The notes: generated from the letters alone by a model not told the origin. A stretch of 64,000 nucleotides of DNA from Thermoleophilaceae bacterium (GCA_030447905.1 JAUJNZ010000002.1:8261-72260); one strand, 5' to 3'. Positions 17,747 through 25,565 are shown, numbered from the stretch's first letter. Made by a program: numbers and translations.

Positions 17747-18568
17747 ATGCCCCTCCGCTCCGTCTACACCGACCTCGACGGAAGCCTCCTCGGTCGCGGC
17801 GGGTCGCTCTTCCACGACGCCGAGGGCGAGTTCACCCTGCTCGGGGCCCGCGGGCTCGAGGCGTGCCACCGCGCCGGCGTCGAGATCGTCCTCTACTCCG
17901 GGCGCCGGCGGGCGCAGGTCATGGAGGACGCTCGGCTGATGGGCCAGACCGCCTACATCTTCGAGGTTGGGTGCGGGCTCACGCTCGAGGGCGAGACCCG
18001 CTACCTGACCGGCGACGTGCAGCCGACGCCCCAGCAGACAGTGCACGAGCAGGTCGAGGCGGCGGGCGCCCCGGGTCTCCTGCTCGAGGCGTACGCGGAC
18101 CGGCTCGAGCGCCACACGCCCTGGCACGGCAACCGCGAGTTCTCGCACCTCTTCCGAGGCCTGGTCGACGAGGCCGCCGCCGACGCGCTGCTCTCCGACC
18201 ACGGCCACCAAGAGCTGCGCCTGGTCGACAACGGCACCGTCTTTCGCAGCGAGACGACGCTCCAGCTCGAGGGTCTCCCTCACGCCTATCACCTGATCCC
18301 GCGCCCCGCGTCAAAGGGGCGGGCGGTGGCCGAGCACATGCGTGCCCGCAGGTACCGGCGCGAGGAGTGCATCGCCGTCGGCGACTCGCGCGAGGACCTC
18401 GGCGTCGCCGAGTTCGTCTCACGGTTCTTCCTCGTGGCGAACGCCGTCGAACGAGACCCCGAGATCCTCGCCCACGCTCCCCCCGGAGCTCGCGTCGAGG
18501 TCACCGAGGCGCGCAACGGCGAGGGGTTCTACGAGGCGGTGGTGCGCTCGCTCGCCGAGGGCCGGTAG
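17747..18568 (+). CDS. HAD-family phosphatase, mannosyl-3-phosphoglycerate phosphatase-like
   Basis: The 273-residue HAD enzyme has motif I VYTDLDGSLLG with the nucleophile Asp at about residue 8, a Ser/Thr-type motif II in IVLYSGRR, a C2-type cap, KGRAVAEHM as the motif III lysine and VGDSREDLGVAEF as motif IV. The cap and GCGLTLEG segment resemble mannosyl-3-phosphoglycerate or sucrose phosphate phosphatases. The substrate is inferred only as a phosphosugar. It starts 10 bp after the PLD-like gene. Confidence 0.75.
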   Translation: MPLRSVYTDLDGSLLGRGGSLFHDAEGEFTLLGARGLEACHRAGVEIVLYSGRRRAQVMEDARLMGQTAYIFEVGCGLTLEGETRYLTGDVQPTPQQTVHEQVEAAGAPGLLLEAYADRLERHTPWHGNREFSHLFRGLVDEAAADALLSDHGHQELRLVDNGTVFRSETTLQLEGLPHAYHLIPRPASKGRAVAEHMRARRYRREECIAVGDSREDLGVAEFVSRFFLVANAVERDPEILAHAPPGARVEVTEARNGEGFYEAVVRSLAEGR

Positions 18569-18576
18569 GTCGACGG

Positions 18577-19593
18577 TCACGACGTCTCCGGCTGCATGGC
18601 CCCCGCCAGCGCCCGTCCCGCGTCTTCGAGCTCGGCCAGAGTGGTCGCCTCGGTCACGCTCGCGAGGTCGATCAGGCGCGTCTCGAAGGCGCTCAGATCG
18701 TTGTGCCCGACGACCGCATGGCAGCCGACGCCCGCGCCGCGGCAGCGCGTCGCGACCTCGCCCACCGCCTTGCCGGCCAGCGTCTGCGCGTCGAGCCTTC
18801 CCTCGCCCGTGACGACGAAGCGCGCGGCCCGCATCCGGTCATCGAAGCCGACGGCGCCGAGCACGTAGCCCGCGCCCGGGTGCAGACGGGCGCGGCGGTG
18901 GGCCCACAGCCCGCCGGACAGGCCGCCGGCCGCCCCCGTCATCGGCACCCCCCGCGGGTCCTGCGGTGCCGCGTCGGCAAGCTCGTCCAGGCGTTGCTCG
19001 AGGCGTGCGACGGTGTCCGGATCGGCTCCCTTCTGCGGTCCGAAGGTCCGCGGCGCGCCCTCCCATCCGGTGCGGACATCGCAAACCACATCGAGCTCGA
19101 GCGTGGGAGCGATTCCCGCCTCGGTCATGGCCTCGAGCGCACCGGCTCCTCCATCCGTCGTCGCCGAGCCCCCGACCGCGACGATCACCCGGCGAGCTCC
19201 CGCCTCGGCCGCGGCGACGATCAGCTCGCCGGTTCCCCGGGTTGTCGCCGCCCAGGCGTCGCGCTCGCCCTCGGCCACCCGCCACAGACCGCTGGCCTGG
19301 GCGGTCTCGACCACGGCGGTGCGCTCGTCGGCGAGCAGTGCCCACGCCGCCTCGACCGGACGGCCGAGCGGATCGGCGACGACCGCGTTGCGCAGCTCTC
19401 CGCCCCGAGCCTGAACGAGCGCCTCGAGCGTGCCGTCGCCTCCATCGGCCACCGGGAGCTCGTCGGCCTCGAGTCCACCGGCGCGGAGCCCGCGTGCGAG
19501 CGCGCTCGCCACCGCGCGCGCCGAGAAGGTGCCCTTGAAGTCGTCGGGCGCGACGAGGACGGCCGCGGTGGCGAGCCTCCCGGCGCCACTCAC
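18577..19593 (-). CDS. glycerate kinase (GlxK/GarK family)
   Basis: The 338-residue protein has the family N-terminus VLVAPDDFKGTFSA, the PVADGGDGTLEAL motif near residue 50, GGSATTDGGAGAL near residue 145, and C-terminal FVVTGEGRLDAQTLAGKA near residue 265. It phosphorylates D-glycerate with ATP, feeding glycolysis. It starts at GTG 19593, overlapping the macro-domain gene stop by four bases (GTGA), so translation is coupled. The pairing with a macro-domain protein has no obvious metabolic reason. Confidence 0.88.
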   Translation of the reverse strand: MSGAGRLATAAVLVAPDDFKGTFSARAVASALARGLRAGGLEADELPVADGGDGTLEALVQARGGELRNAVVADPLGRPVEAAWALLADERTAVVETAQASGLWRVAEGERDAWAATTRGTGELIVAAAEAGARRVIVAVGGSATTDGGAGALEAMTEAGIAPTLELDVVCDVRTGWEGAPRTFGPQKGADPDTVARLEQRLDELADAAPQDPRGVPMTGAAGGLSGGLWAHRRARLHPGAGYVLGAVGFDDRMRAARFVVTGEGRLDAQTLAGKAVGEVATRCRGAGVGCHAVVGHNDLSAFETRLIDLASVTEATTLAELEDAGRALAGAMQPETS

Positions 19594-20087
19594 CCTTCGG
19601 CGATCGCAGCGGCAAAGGCACGCTCAGCGTCCTCGCCGTGGACGCAGAAGACGACGCGCTCGAGCTTCTCGCCCCGGTGTTCGCGCGACGCGCCCACCAT
19701 CACCTCCGCTGCCTCCTCGTTCGGGAAGCCGCCGACCCCCGTGCCAAAGGCGACGAGCCCCAGTGAGCGACAGCCGAGCTCCTCGGCGCGGCGGAGCGTC
19801 GACCGGGTCGCGCGCTCGATGATGGCGCGCGAGGTCGGGCCACCGAGATTCATCGTCGCGGCGTGGATCACGTAGCGCGCGGGCATGTCGCCGGCCGTGG
19901 TCTCGACCGCATCGCCGAGCCCGATCGGGGCCTTCTCGTGCGACTGCTCCTGCACGGCGGGTCCGCCCGCACGGCTTATCGCGGCCGCCACTCCCCCGCC
20001 GTGCTCGAGCTCGGTGTTGGCGGCGTTGGCGATCGCGTCGACCTCGAGCTTCGTGACGTCGGCGCGCTGGACCTCGAGCTCCGGCAT
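19590..20087 (-). CDS. macro-domain protein (ADP-ribose-binding / deacetylase)
   Basis: The 165-residue protein is a single macro domain. It has DAIANAANTELEHGGGVAAAI near residue 17, with the Asn and Gly-rich loop that contact ADP-ribose, and LVAFGTGVGGFPNEEAAEV near residue 115. Members bind ADP-ribose, remove ADP-ribose marks or hydrolyse O-acetyl-ADP-ribose. ATG 20087 is chosen because similarity starts at ELEVQRADVTKL. The stop overlaps the glycerate kinase start. Confidence 0.88.
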   Translation of the reverse strand: MPELEVQRADVTKLEVDAIANAANTELEHGGGVAAAISRAGGPAVQEQSHEKAPIGLGDAVETTAGDMPARYVIHAATMNLGGPTSRAIIERATRSTLRRAEELGCRSLGLVAFGTGVGGFPNEEAAEVMVGASREHRGEKLERVVFCVHGEDAERAFAAAIAEG

Positions 20088-20155
20088 GACCCATGTTCTT
20101 CCCACCTGGCGAGGAGCGAGCACATCACCCCTCGAGCTCGACGGCCGCGTCGTTA

Positions 20156-21124
20156 CTACCCTCGCAGCTGCTCCAGGCGGCACTCCCGCGGATCCTTGTC
20201 CTCCCGCCAGCGCAGGAAGCGGGCGCCGTGGCGGATCCGATGCCCCGTGATGTGGTCGAACGCCACCTCGACGACAAGCTCGGGACGCAGCCCCTCCCAG
20301 ACGAGCTCCTCGTCCGACTTCCAGCGGCTCGGCTCGCCCGAGCCGCGCTCGTAGGTCCGGTAGGGCTCGAGCCGCTCGATCAACTCCCGCTTCTCGCGGG
20401 CCTTGAAGCCAGAGACGTGGCCGACCTCGTGCAACTCGCCCTCCTCGTCGTAGAGTCCGAGGATGAGCGACCCGACGGTGCCCTCGTGCTTGCCGAAGCG
20501 AAACGCTCGCACCACGCAGTCGGCGGTGCGCACGCGCTTGACCTTGACCATGCCGGTCCGCTCCCCCGGGCGGTAGGGAGCGGCCGACTCCTTGGCGATC
20601 ACGCCCTCGGAGACGCCCGTCAGCCACTGCCCGGCGGCCTCGAGGTCGGCGGTCACGGGGGTCAGCTCGACCGGCCGGTCGGCGTCACTGACCGCGGCCA
20701 CGAGCCGCTCGCGGCGATCGCGATACGGGAGGTCGAGGAGCGTTTCCTCCCCCTCGGCGAGCAGGTCGAATGCGACATAGGCCGCCGGGGTCTCGCGGGC
20801 GAGGCGCTCGACGCGCGAGGCGGCGGGATGGATGCGCTGGCCGAGCAGGTCGAACTCCTGGACTCCGTCGACCACGACGATCACCTCTCCGTCGAGCGCG
20901 AGCCGCTCGGCGCTCAGGGCTCGGACCTGCTCCACGACCTCCGGGAAGTAGCGGTTCATCGGCTTCCCGCCGCGGCTCTGGAGGCGCACCTCGTCGCCAT
21001 CGCGAAAGACGATCGTGCGAAAGCCGTCCCACTTGGGCTCGTAGCACCATCCCTCTCCGGCGGGAAGCTCGCGCGCGGAGCGGGCGAGCTGCGGCGCGAG
21101 GGGCTCGGCGAGCGGAAGGCTCAC
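20156..21124 (-). CDS. ATP-dependent DNA ligase, LigC type
   Basis: The 322-residue protein has the ligase adenylation site EPKWDGFRTIVF with Lys near residue 30, then SRGGKPMNRYFPE, ALDGEVIVV (motif III), YVAFDLLA, EGVIAKE (motif IV) and MVKVKRV (motif V). An OB-fold C-terminus follows. It has no nuclease or polymerase domain, as in actinobacterial LigC, which works in nucleotide-excision or base-excision repair. The GTG at 21124 overlaps the stop of a 28-codon SDR-like remnant by four bases. Confidence 0.88.
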   Translation of the reverse strand: MSLPLAEPLAPQLARSARELPAGEGWCYEPKWDGFRTIVFRDGDEVRLQSRGGKPMNRYFPEVVEQVRALSAERLALDGEVIVVVDGVQEFDLLGQRIHPAASRVERLARETPAAYVAFDLLAEGEETLLDLPYRDRRERLVAAVSDADRPVELTPVTADLEAAGQWLTGVSEGVIAKESAAPYRPGERTGMVKVKRVRTADCVVRAFRFGKHEGTVGSLILGLYDEEGELHEVGHVSGFKAREKRELIERLEPYRTYERGSGEPSRWKSDEELVWEGLRPELVVEVAFDHITGHRIRHGARFLRWREDKDPRECRLEQLRG

Positions 21125-21207
21125 GCAGCGAACGCCTCGGCCACGGCGCGGCCGATTGCGCGCGAGGCGCCGGTGATGAGGACGCGCGATCCGGGCCACG
21201 GCTCCAT
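21121..21207 (-). pseudogene. truncated SDR N-terminal fragment (28 codons)
   Basis: The short frame encodes MEPWPGSRVLITGASRAIG and then RAVAEAFAA before TGA. That is exactly the first beta-alpha unit of a short-chain dehydrogenase, with the TGASRxIG nucleotide-binding motif. The remaining 220 or so residues are absent. Its stop overlaps the LigC start (GTGA), so it may now act as a translational leader. Confidence 0.6.
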
Positions 21208-21279
21208 AGTCGCGGCATCGTAGAGCCCCAGGGTCGACTCGTTACGTATCCTCGTCCCGAGGCCACCGAGGAGGATCCA

Positions 21280-21993
21280 GTGTCGACCGAGCAGGTCACC
21301 GTCGCCGAGGAGGAGTACCTCCAGACCATGTACTGGCTGCGAGAGGCCCGCCTTCCGATCACCGCCGCCAACATCGCCCGGGCGATGCAGCTCTCGGCCC
21401 CCACCGTTCACGAGATGGTCGGCCGGCTCGAGGCCGACGGCTACGTGCGGCGCGGCGAGGACAAGTCGCTCGACTTCACCGAGTCCGGGCACGAGCACGC
21501 GGCCGGGGTGGTCAAGCGCCACCGACTGATCGAGCGCTTCCTCACCGACGTGCTCGGCATTCCCTGGGACGAGGTCCACGAGGAGGCCGAGCGGCTCGAG
21601 CACGCGATGTCGCCCGTGCTCGAGGAGCGGATGCTCGTGGCCATCGGCGAGGCCGCGACCTGCCCCCACGGCCATCCGATCGGCGAGGCCGCACGCGAGC
21701 AGGGCGTGCCGCTGGCCGATGTCGAGGAGGGCGCCCAGGTGCGGGTGCTTCGGTTCGAGAACGAGGCCGAGGAGCTGCTGCACTACCTCAAGGACGTCGG
21801 ACTCCACCCCGGCCTCGAGGGACGGCTCGCCGAGTCGGGCGCCGACGAGGTGGCGATCGAAGCCGGCGGGAGACGCCACGCCGTGACCCGCAGCGTCGCC
21901 GAGACCGTCTCGGTGATCGCCGATCCCTCGCCGCCGGCGCGCACGGCGCTGCCCGAGCAGCTCGTGCTGTCGCGCGACCGATACGGCCGGTAG
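21280..21993 (+). CDS. DtxR/IdeR/MntR-family metal-dependent repressor
   Basis: The 237-residue protein has a winged helix (about residues 5-65, with ITAANIARAMQLSAPTVHEM), a dimerisation/metal domain including HRLIERFLTDVLG and CPHGHPIGE (metal-ligand Cys/His region near residue 127), and a C-terminal SH3/FeoA-like domain. It binds DNA when Fe(II) or Mn(II) is present. A GAGGAGG Shine-Dalgarno at 21269-21275 fixes the GTG start at 21280. Which metal it senses cannot be decided here; the mau-like redox cluster begins at its 3' end on the other strand. Confidence 0.9.
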   Translation: MSTEQVTVAEEEYLQTMYWLREARLPITAANIARAMQLSAPTVHEMVGRLEADGYVRRGEDKSLDFTESGHEHAAGVVKRHRLIERFLTDVLGIPWDEVHEEAERLEHAMSPVLEERMLVAIGEAATCPHGHPIGEAAREQGVPLADVEEGAQVRVLRFENEAEELLHYLKDVGLHPGLEGRLAESGADEVAIEAGGRRHAVTRSVAETVSVIADPSPPARTALPEQLVLSRDRYGR

Positions 21994-21995
21994 GG

Positions 21996-22676
21996 CTAGG
22001 AGACCAGGCCGAGCACGGCGATCGCGGCCAGCCCGGCGAGGGCGGTCGCATTGACCACCCGCGGAAAGCTGGTCTGGCCGACCGACTGCAGCCGATCGAC
22101 GACCGCGGCCGCACCCTCAGAGGTCGAGGTCCGCGCCGCCAGGAGCACCGAGACCCCGCGGGCGAGCCCGAACGGCGCGAGCAGAAGCGCACCCAGGCCC
22201 GGATCGCCGACCGCGAGCGCCGCCCCGCTCACCGCCACGTAGGTGCCGTAGGTGAGGAAGGTCAGAAAGCCGACGCCGAGGCCGATGCCGTAGAGGAACG
22301 CGGCCACGGGGGGCGAGAAGAAGGTCCGCCACCACTGCGGGACCTGACGGCGCCGGCACGGAAGCGGCACCCGGAGTCCGACGCCCTCGCGCGCCGCGTA
22401 GACCAGGCTCAGCACCGCGACGAGCGCCGCGCCCGCGAGGCCCCACGGGGCGCCGAGCAGCAGCCCGATCCCACCGAGCAGAGCGCCGAAGGCGGCGGCG
22501 GCGAGGGTCGCGCCGAGCGCGTGCAGGGCGACCGAGGCGAGATATCGGCGGCGGCTACCCCCGTGGACCACGGGGACGATGGTCTCGACCATCGACAGCC
22601 CTCACGGGCTGAAGAGCGCCGAGAAGCCGGCGACCAGCGAGGCCGCCATCCCGGCGACGAGCACCGCCTCTCCCAT
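21996..22676 (-). CDS. CcdA/DsbD (MauF)-like membrane protein with in-frame TGA at the conserved Cys: candidate selenoprotein
   Basis: Read straight through the TGA at 22604-22602, the frame gives a 226-residue polytopic membrane protein. Its first helix reads GFSALFSP-[TGA]-GLSMVETIVP. CcdA/DsbD/MauF relatives have SPCGLSM-type motifs here, where the Cys moves electrons across the membrane; the TGA sits exactly at that Cys (residue 25). The frame before and after the TGA is the same, so no indel is needed. Later segments FFSPPVAAFLYGIGLGVGF and LLLAPFGLARGV also fit the family. The only other Cys is at residue 107. The start ATG 22676 overlaps the upstream stop (TGATG). The alternatives are a nonsense mutation, or a 24-residue peptide plus a separate ATG start at 22592. 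Confidence 0.6.
22559..22604 (-). promoter_or_regulatory. candidate bacterial SECIS-like hairpin after the in-frame TGA
   Basis: Downstream of the TGA (22604-22602) the minus strand holds CCCCGTG-GTC-CACGGGG at 22575-22559, a 7-bp perfect stem whose apical loop carries G-U about 34 nt from the TGA. The apex GUGGUCCAC shares GGUC with the E. coli fdhF SECIS apex. A first hairpin, GATGGT-CGAG-ACCATC (22593-22578), lies between. Bacterial SECIS elements normally sit 16-37 nt after the UGA with a GU apex, which this satisfies. No bulged U is obvious in the stem. Confidence 0.45.
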
Positions 22677-23203
22677 CAGCAGCGGGTGCTGGTGCGCCGG
22701 TAGACGATGCAGAAGACCTTGCGGCCGCTCGAGCAGTAGCCGGTCACCGCGCGATCCCCGTTGATGCGGTAGCGCACCCGCGCACAGCAGTCGTAGATGC
22801 GGCGCACGCGTCCGTAGCAGCAGCGGCTCCAGCCGCCGCCGTAGCGGGGGTAGGACACCCCGTAGCGCCGCCTGACCATGTACTCGCACACCTTGTGGCG
22901 CGGCTGGCTCTGCGAGACGTAGCGGCGCCCGTTGTCGTCGACCTTGTAGCCGTATCTGGGATGGAGCGGGTAGCCGTCGGAGTCGATCCGCGAGCGAGGC
23001 GAGAACGGGTGCGGGCAGGACCCGGTGCTACCGGTGTGTCCGCATATGTGGTGGGCCTCGGCGAGATCGGGGTCGATCGCCGCCGCCACGAAGGATCCGC
23101 CGGCCAGGGCGACGACGCCTGTGCCAAGCCTTCCCAGGAACGAGCGCCGCGGGGTGCGCTCGGCCAGGTCCACGGAGAGACGCTCCGCCGCGGTCTCGAG
23201 CAT
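22676..23203 (-). CDS. Tat-exported ten-cysteine protein, methylamine dehydrogenase light-chain-like
   Basis: The 175-residue protein has a twin-arginine signal (R19-R20-S-F-L-G, then a hydrophobic VVALAGG stretch) and a mature part with ten cysteines at residues 54, 63, 106, 128, 129, 139, 140, 157, 165 and 175. It contains RINGDRAVTGYC near residue 146. Dense cysteines, Tat export and MauD/MauE/CcdA-like neighbours resemble methylamine dehydrogenase light chains. However, only one Trp (125, just before CC) is in the mature part, so a two-Trp TTQ cofactor cannot form. It is probably a disulfide-rich exported protein that needs the neighbouring redox proteins for folding. It overlaps both neighbours by 1 bp. 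Confidence 0.7.
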   Translation of the reverse strand: MLETAAERLSVDLAERTPRRSFLGRLGTGVVALAGGSFVAAAIDPDLAEAHHICGHTGSTGSCPHPFSPRSRIDSDGYPLHPRYGYKVDDNGRRYVSQSQPRHKVCEYMVRRRYGVSYPRYGGGWSRCCYGRVRRIYDCCARVRYRINGDRAVTGYCSSGRKVFCIVYRRTSTRC

Positions 23204-23793
23204 CAGCTCATCACCTCTTCCCTTTCAGGTCGGTCGGAGCGCCCTTCGAGCCGTCTCCGAGCCGTGTCGACAAGGCCTTCCATCTGCTCCAGGTTGTTGA
23301 CCGTCCCCTTGGCCTGGACGACGCCGTAGTCGTCGAGGATCAGCACGTAGGGAGTCCCGGGGATCTCGAGCGCCTCGCACGCCTCGAGCGAGGCGACGAG
23401 GGGAGCCGACCCGCGCTTGCGCCCGTAGGCGGCGCTCGTCTGCTCCTCGCCGGTGTCGGTGATCACTACGGGAGCGAGCTCGCCTCCGCGGGCGACCGCC
23501 TCGATCGACGGAAGCACTTGGCGGCAGACGTCGCAGCCGGGCGAGACGAAGAGCAGGAGCTGCGCCCGATCTTCGCCTCCGAGCACGAGGTCGTCGCCGT
23601 CGACGCCCGTGACCGCGATCGGCTCGATCGCCTCGCCGAGCGGCGGTCCCTCGTCGTCGATCTCGAGCGCCCCGCGGGGTCCAAGGCGCAGGTGCAGCGT
23701 CCCGATCTGGCGCGCGAGCGCGACGACGACCACGGCCAGGACGGCCACGACGCCCCACAGCACCACGTACGAGATCATCCACCAGCCGGACAT
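23203..23793 (-). CDS. MauD-like membrane-anchored thioredoxin-fold protein
   Basis: The 196-residue protein has one N-terminal membrane helix (residues 8-28), the MauD-like LHLRLGPRGALEIDDEGPPLG segment split over residues 33-53, and a thioredoxin fold with C87-D-V-C90 in LFVSPGCDVCRQ. A cis-Pro region GTPYVLIL follows near residue 157. It should sit outside the membrane and shuffle or reduce disulfides in the exported Cys-rich protein encoded next. It is the first gene of the minus-strand operon and has a good promoter 36 bp upstream. Confidence 0.8.
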   Translation of the reverse strand: MSGWWMISYVVLWGVVAVLAVVVVALARQIGTLHLRLGPRGALEIDDEGPPLGEAIEPIAVTGVDGDDLVLGGEDRAQLLLFVSPGCDVCRQVLPSIEAVARGGELAPVVITDTGEEQTSAAYGRKRGSAPLVASLEACEALEIPGTPYVLILDDYGVVQAKGTVNNLEQMEGLVDTARRRLEGRSDRPEREEVMS

Positions 23794-23828
23794 GACAGCA
23801 ATAGCACCCCTGCCTGTGAGTTCGGTGA

Positions 23829-23857
23829 TGTATACCGGCGCGGGCGTCTAGAGTCAA
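23829..23857 (-). promoter_or_regulatory. sigma70-type promoter of the mau-like operon
   Basis: On the minus strand, TTGACT (23857-23852) and TATACA (23834-23829) are separated by exactly 17 bp. This predicts a start site near 23822 and a leader of about 29 nt before the MauD-like ATG. It is the clearest consensus promoter I found in the window. Confidence 0.65.
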
Positions 23858-23889
23858 CCTCCGCCTCGGATCGAACGGCCCCCCGCCCC

Positions 23890-24393
23890 TTGTCGTCGCT
23901 GCTTGCCTCCCTCCTCGCGCTCGTGTTCGCCTGGGCGGCCGTGGCGAAGCTCGTTCGCTTCGCGGCGTGGCGCACCGCGGTCGAGGGGGGCTACGGGCTG
24001 CCCCGACCGCTCGCGGCCGGCGCGCGCTACGGCGCCCCGGCGGCCGAGGCCGCCGTAGCGACTCTGCTCCTGGGCGGGGCGGTGCAGGCGGGCGCGAGCC
24101 TGGCGCTCGCGCTGACCGTCGTCTTCGGCGTGGCGATCCTCCGCGCCCGCTCCATCGTCGGGCGGCGGCTGCCGTGCGGATGCTTCGGAGGCCGGTCAGC
24201 GCACGATTACCGCGCGATGCTTGCGCTCGATCTAGCCCTCGCCGCCGCAGCGGTGGTCGTGCTCGCGAGCGGAAGCGCCGCCGCGCCGGCGCGCCTCGAC
24301 CCGAGCGCCGCCGTACCGGGCCTGCTCGCCGCCGCGGGGGTCGGGCTCGCCGCCTGGGTGGTCCGCCAGGCGGCCGCGGGCATGCGGCGCTAG
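23890..24393 (+). CDS. MauE/DoxX-like redox-associated membrane protein
   Basis: From the TTG at 23890 the 167-residue protein has four membrane helices and LPCGCFGG (C96, C98) in the segment after the third helix, the hallmark of the MauE family. The first helix, LVFAWAAVAKL, matches MauE/DoxX proteins. MauE with MauD is needed for disulfide formation in methylamine dehydrogenase light chain. Here it is divergent from the MauD-like gene with a 96-bp gap that holds the operon promoter. Other starts are possible because the frame is open upstream. Confidence 0.75.
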   Translation: MSSLLASLLALVFAWAAVAKLVRFAAWRTAVEGGYGLPRPLAAGARYGAPAAEAAVATLLLGGAVQAGASLALALTVVFGVAILRARSIVGRRLPCGCFGGRSAHDYRAMLALDLALAAAAVVVLASGSAAAPARLDPSAAVPGLLAAAGVGLAAWVVRQAAAGMRR

Positions 24394-25517
24394 CCCGTCG
24401 CTCCCATCGCGCTCTGGGCCCGGTCGCCGACGAGCCCCTTGTAGGCTGCGGCCAGCCGCCTGACCCCTTCCTCGATCTCATCCGTCGTCACGCCTGAGTA
24501 AGCGATCCGCAAGGAGCTGTCTCCCCCCTCGAGCAGGAAGTCGGTCCCCTTCACGAAGATCAGGCCGCCCTCCTTCGCCTCCGCCTCCAGGGCGTCCACG
24601 TCGGTGCCGTCGGGCAAGTCGAGCCAGAGGAAGTAGCCCCCCTCGGGGAGGACGAACCGGGCGTCGGGCAACTGACGTCGAAGGGCCTCGGCGAGGGTGT
24701 CGCGGCGAGCGCGGAGCGCCGTCTTGACCGTCTCGATCGAGCGCTCGATGGCGCCCGACCGGCAGAACTCGGCGACGATGGCCTGCGAGACCATGCTCGG
24801 CGAGATGTAGGTGTTCGTCGCCATCCGCCGGACGGCCGCGACCGTCTCTTCGGGACCGGCCAGGTAGCCGACCCGGATCCCCGGGCAAACCGTCTTCGAG
24901 AACGACGACGCGTAGACGACGTGCTCGTCCGAGGCGAGCGAGAGCATCGTCGGGAGGCTCTCGCCGTCGAAGCGCAGCTCGACGTAGGGATCGTCCTCGA
25001 AGACCGTGAAGTCGTACTCGCCGGCGAGCTCGAGCAGCCGCCGGCGCTTGGCGCCCGACAGCGTGCAGCCCGCCGGGTTGTGGAAGTTCGGGATGACGTG
25101 GGCGAGCTTCGGCCGTGCTCCATCGCGCAGCGCGCGCTCGAGGGCATCGACGTCGAGGCCGTCGTCGTCGAGCTCGATCGGGACGAGCTCGGCTCCCATC
25201 TCCCGCAGGCCGAGCAGCGTGCGATCGTAGGTCGGCGCCTCGACCACCACCTGATCGCCGGGCTCGACGAGCAGGCGAAAGAGGAACGCGTCGGCCTGAA
25301 GCGACCCGTTGGTGGCGATCACGTTCTCGGGCCCGAGCCCCTGGCGGTCGGCGATCCACTCGACGAGCGGCCGGTACCCCTCGGAGGTCCCGTAGGCGAA
25401 AGCGCCCGCCGGGTCCTGTTCGAGAGCGCGCGCGGCCGCCGCACGCAGGTCGTCGCCGGCGACTATGTCGGGCGAGGGAGCGCCGCGGGCGAAGGAGATC
25501 GTGCCGGCGGGGGTCAC
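24390..25517 (-). CDS. PLP-dependent aminotransferase, class I/II (2-aminoadipate transaminase/LysN-like)
   Basis: The 375-residue enzyme has fold-type I features: GSLQADAFLFRLL near residue 70, APTYDRTL near residue 93, NFHNPAGCTLS near residue 142, DDPYVELRF near residue 175, and the PLP-lysine motif SSFSKTVCPGIRVGY near residue 205. The set is closest to the MocR-domain-type and 2-aminoadipate/aromatic aminotransferases, without the GntR regulator. GTG 25517 is preceded by TAGGGT seven nt upstream. Its 3' end overlaps the convergent MauE-like gene by 4 bp. The amino-acid substrate is not assignable. Confidence 0.85.
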   Translation of the reverse strand: MTPAGTISFARGAPSPDIVAGDDLRAAAARALEQDPAGAFAYGTSEGYRPLVEWIADRQGLGPENVIATNGSLQADAFLFRLLVEPGDQVVVEAPTYDRTLLGLREMGAELVPIELDDDGLDVDALERALRDGARPKLAHVIPNFHNPAGCTLSGAKRRRLLELAGEYDFTVFEDDPYVELRFDGESLPTMLSLASDEHVVYASSFSKTVCPGIRVGYLAGPEETVAAVRRMATNTYISPSMVSQAIVAEFCRSGAIERSIETVKTALRARRDTLAEALRRQLPDARFVLPEGGYFLWLDLPDGTDVDALEAEAKEGGLIFVKGTDFLLEGGDSSLRIAYSGVTTDEIEEGVRRLAAAYKGLVGDRAQSAMGATG

Positions 25518-25565
25518 CGCAAGTACCCTACCGAGGGACCGAATCGGCCGACGCGAACGCTCGGC

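Noticed and set aside
22602-22676. A separate 24-residue small membrane peptide ending at the TGA
   Set aside because: It ends FSALFSP at exactly the point where the SPCGLSM motif of the family would continue, and the next codons GLSMVET remain in the same frame. A truncated two-gene reading is possible but explains less.
22676-23203. Authentic TTQ-bearing methylamine dehydrogenase light chain
   Set aside because: The mature part has only one Trp and ten, not twelve, Cys, and no heavy-chain gene is near, so the label light-chain-like is kept only for the general resemblance.
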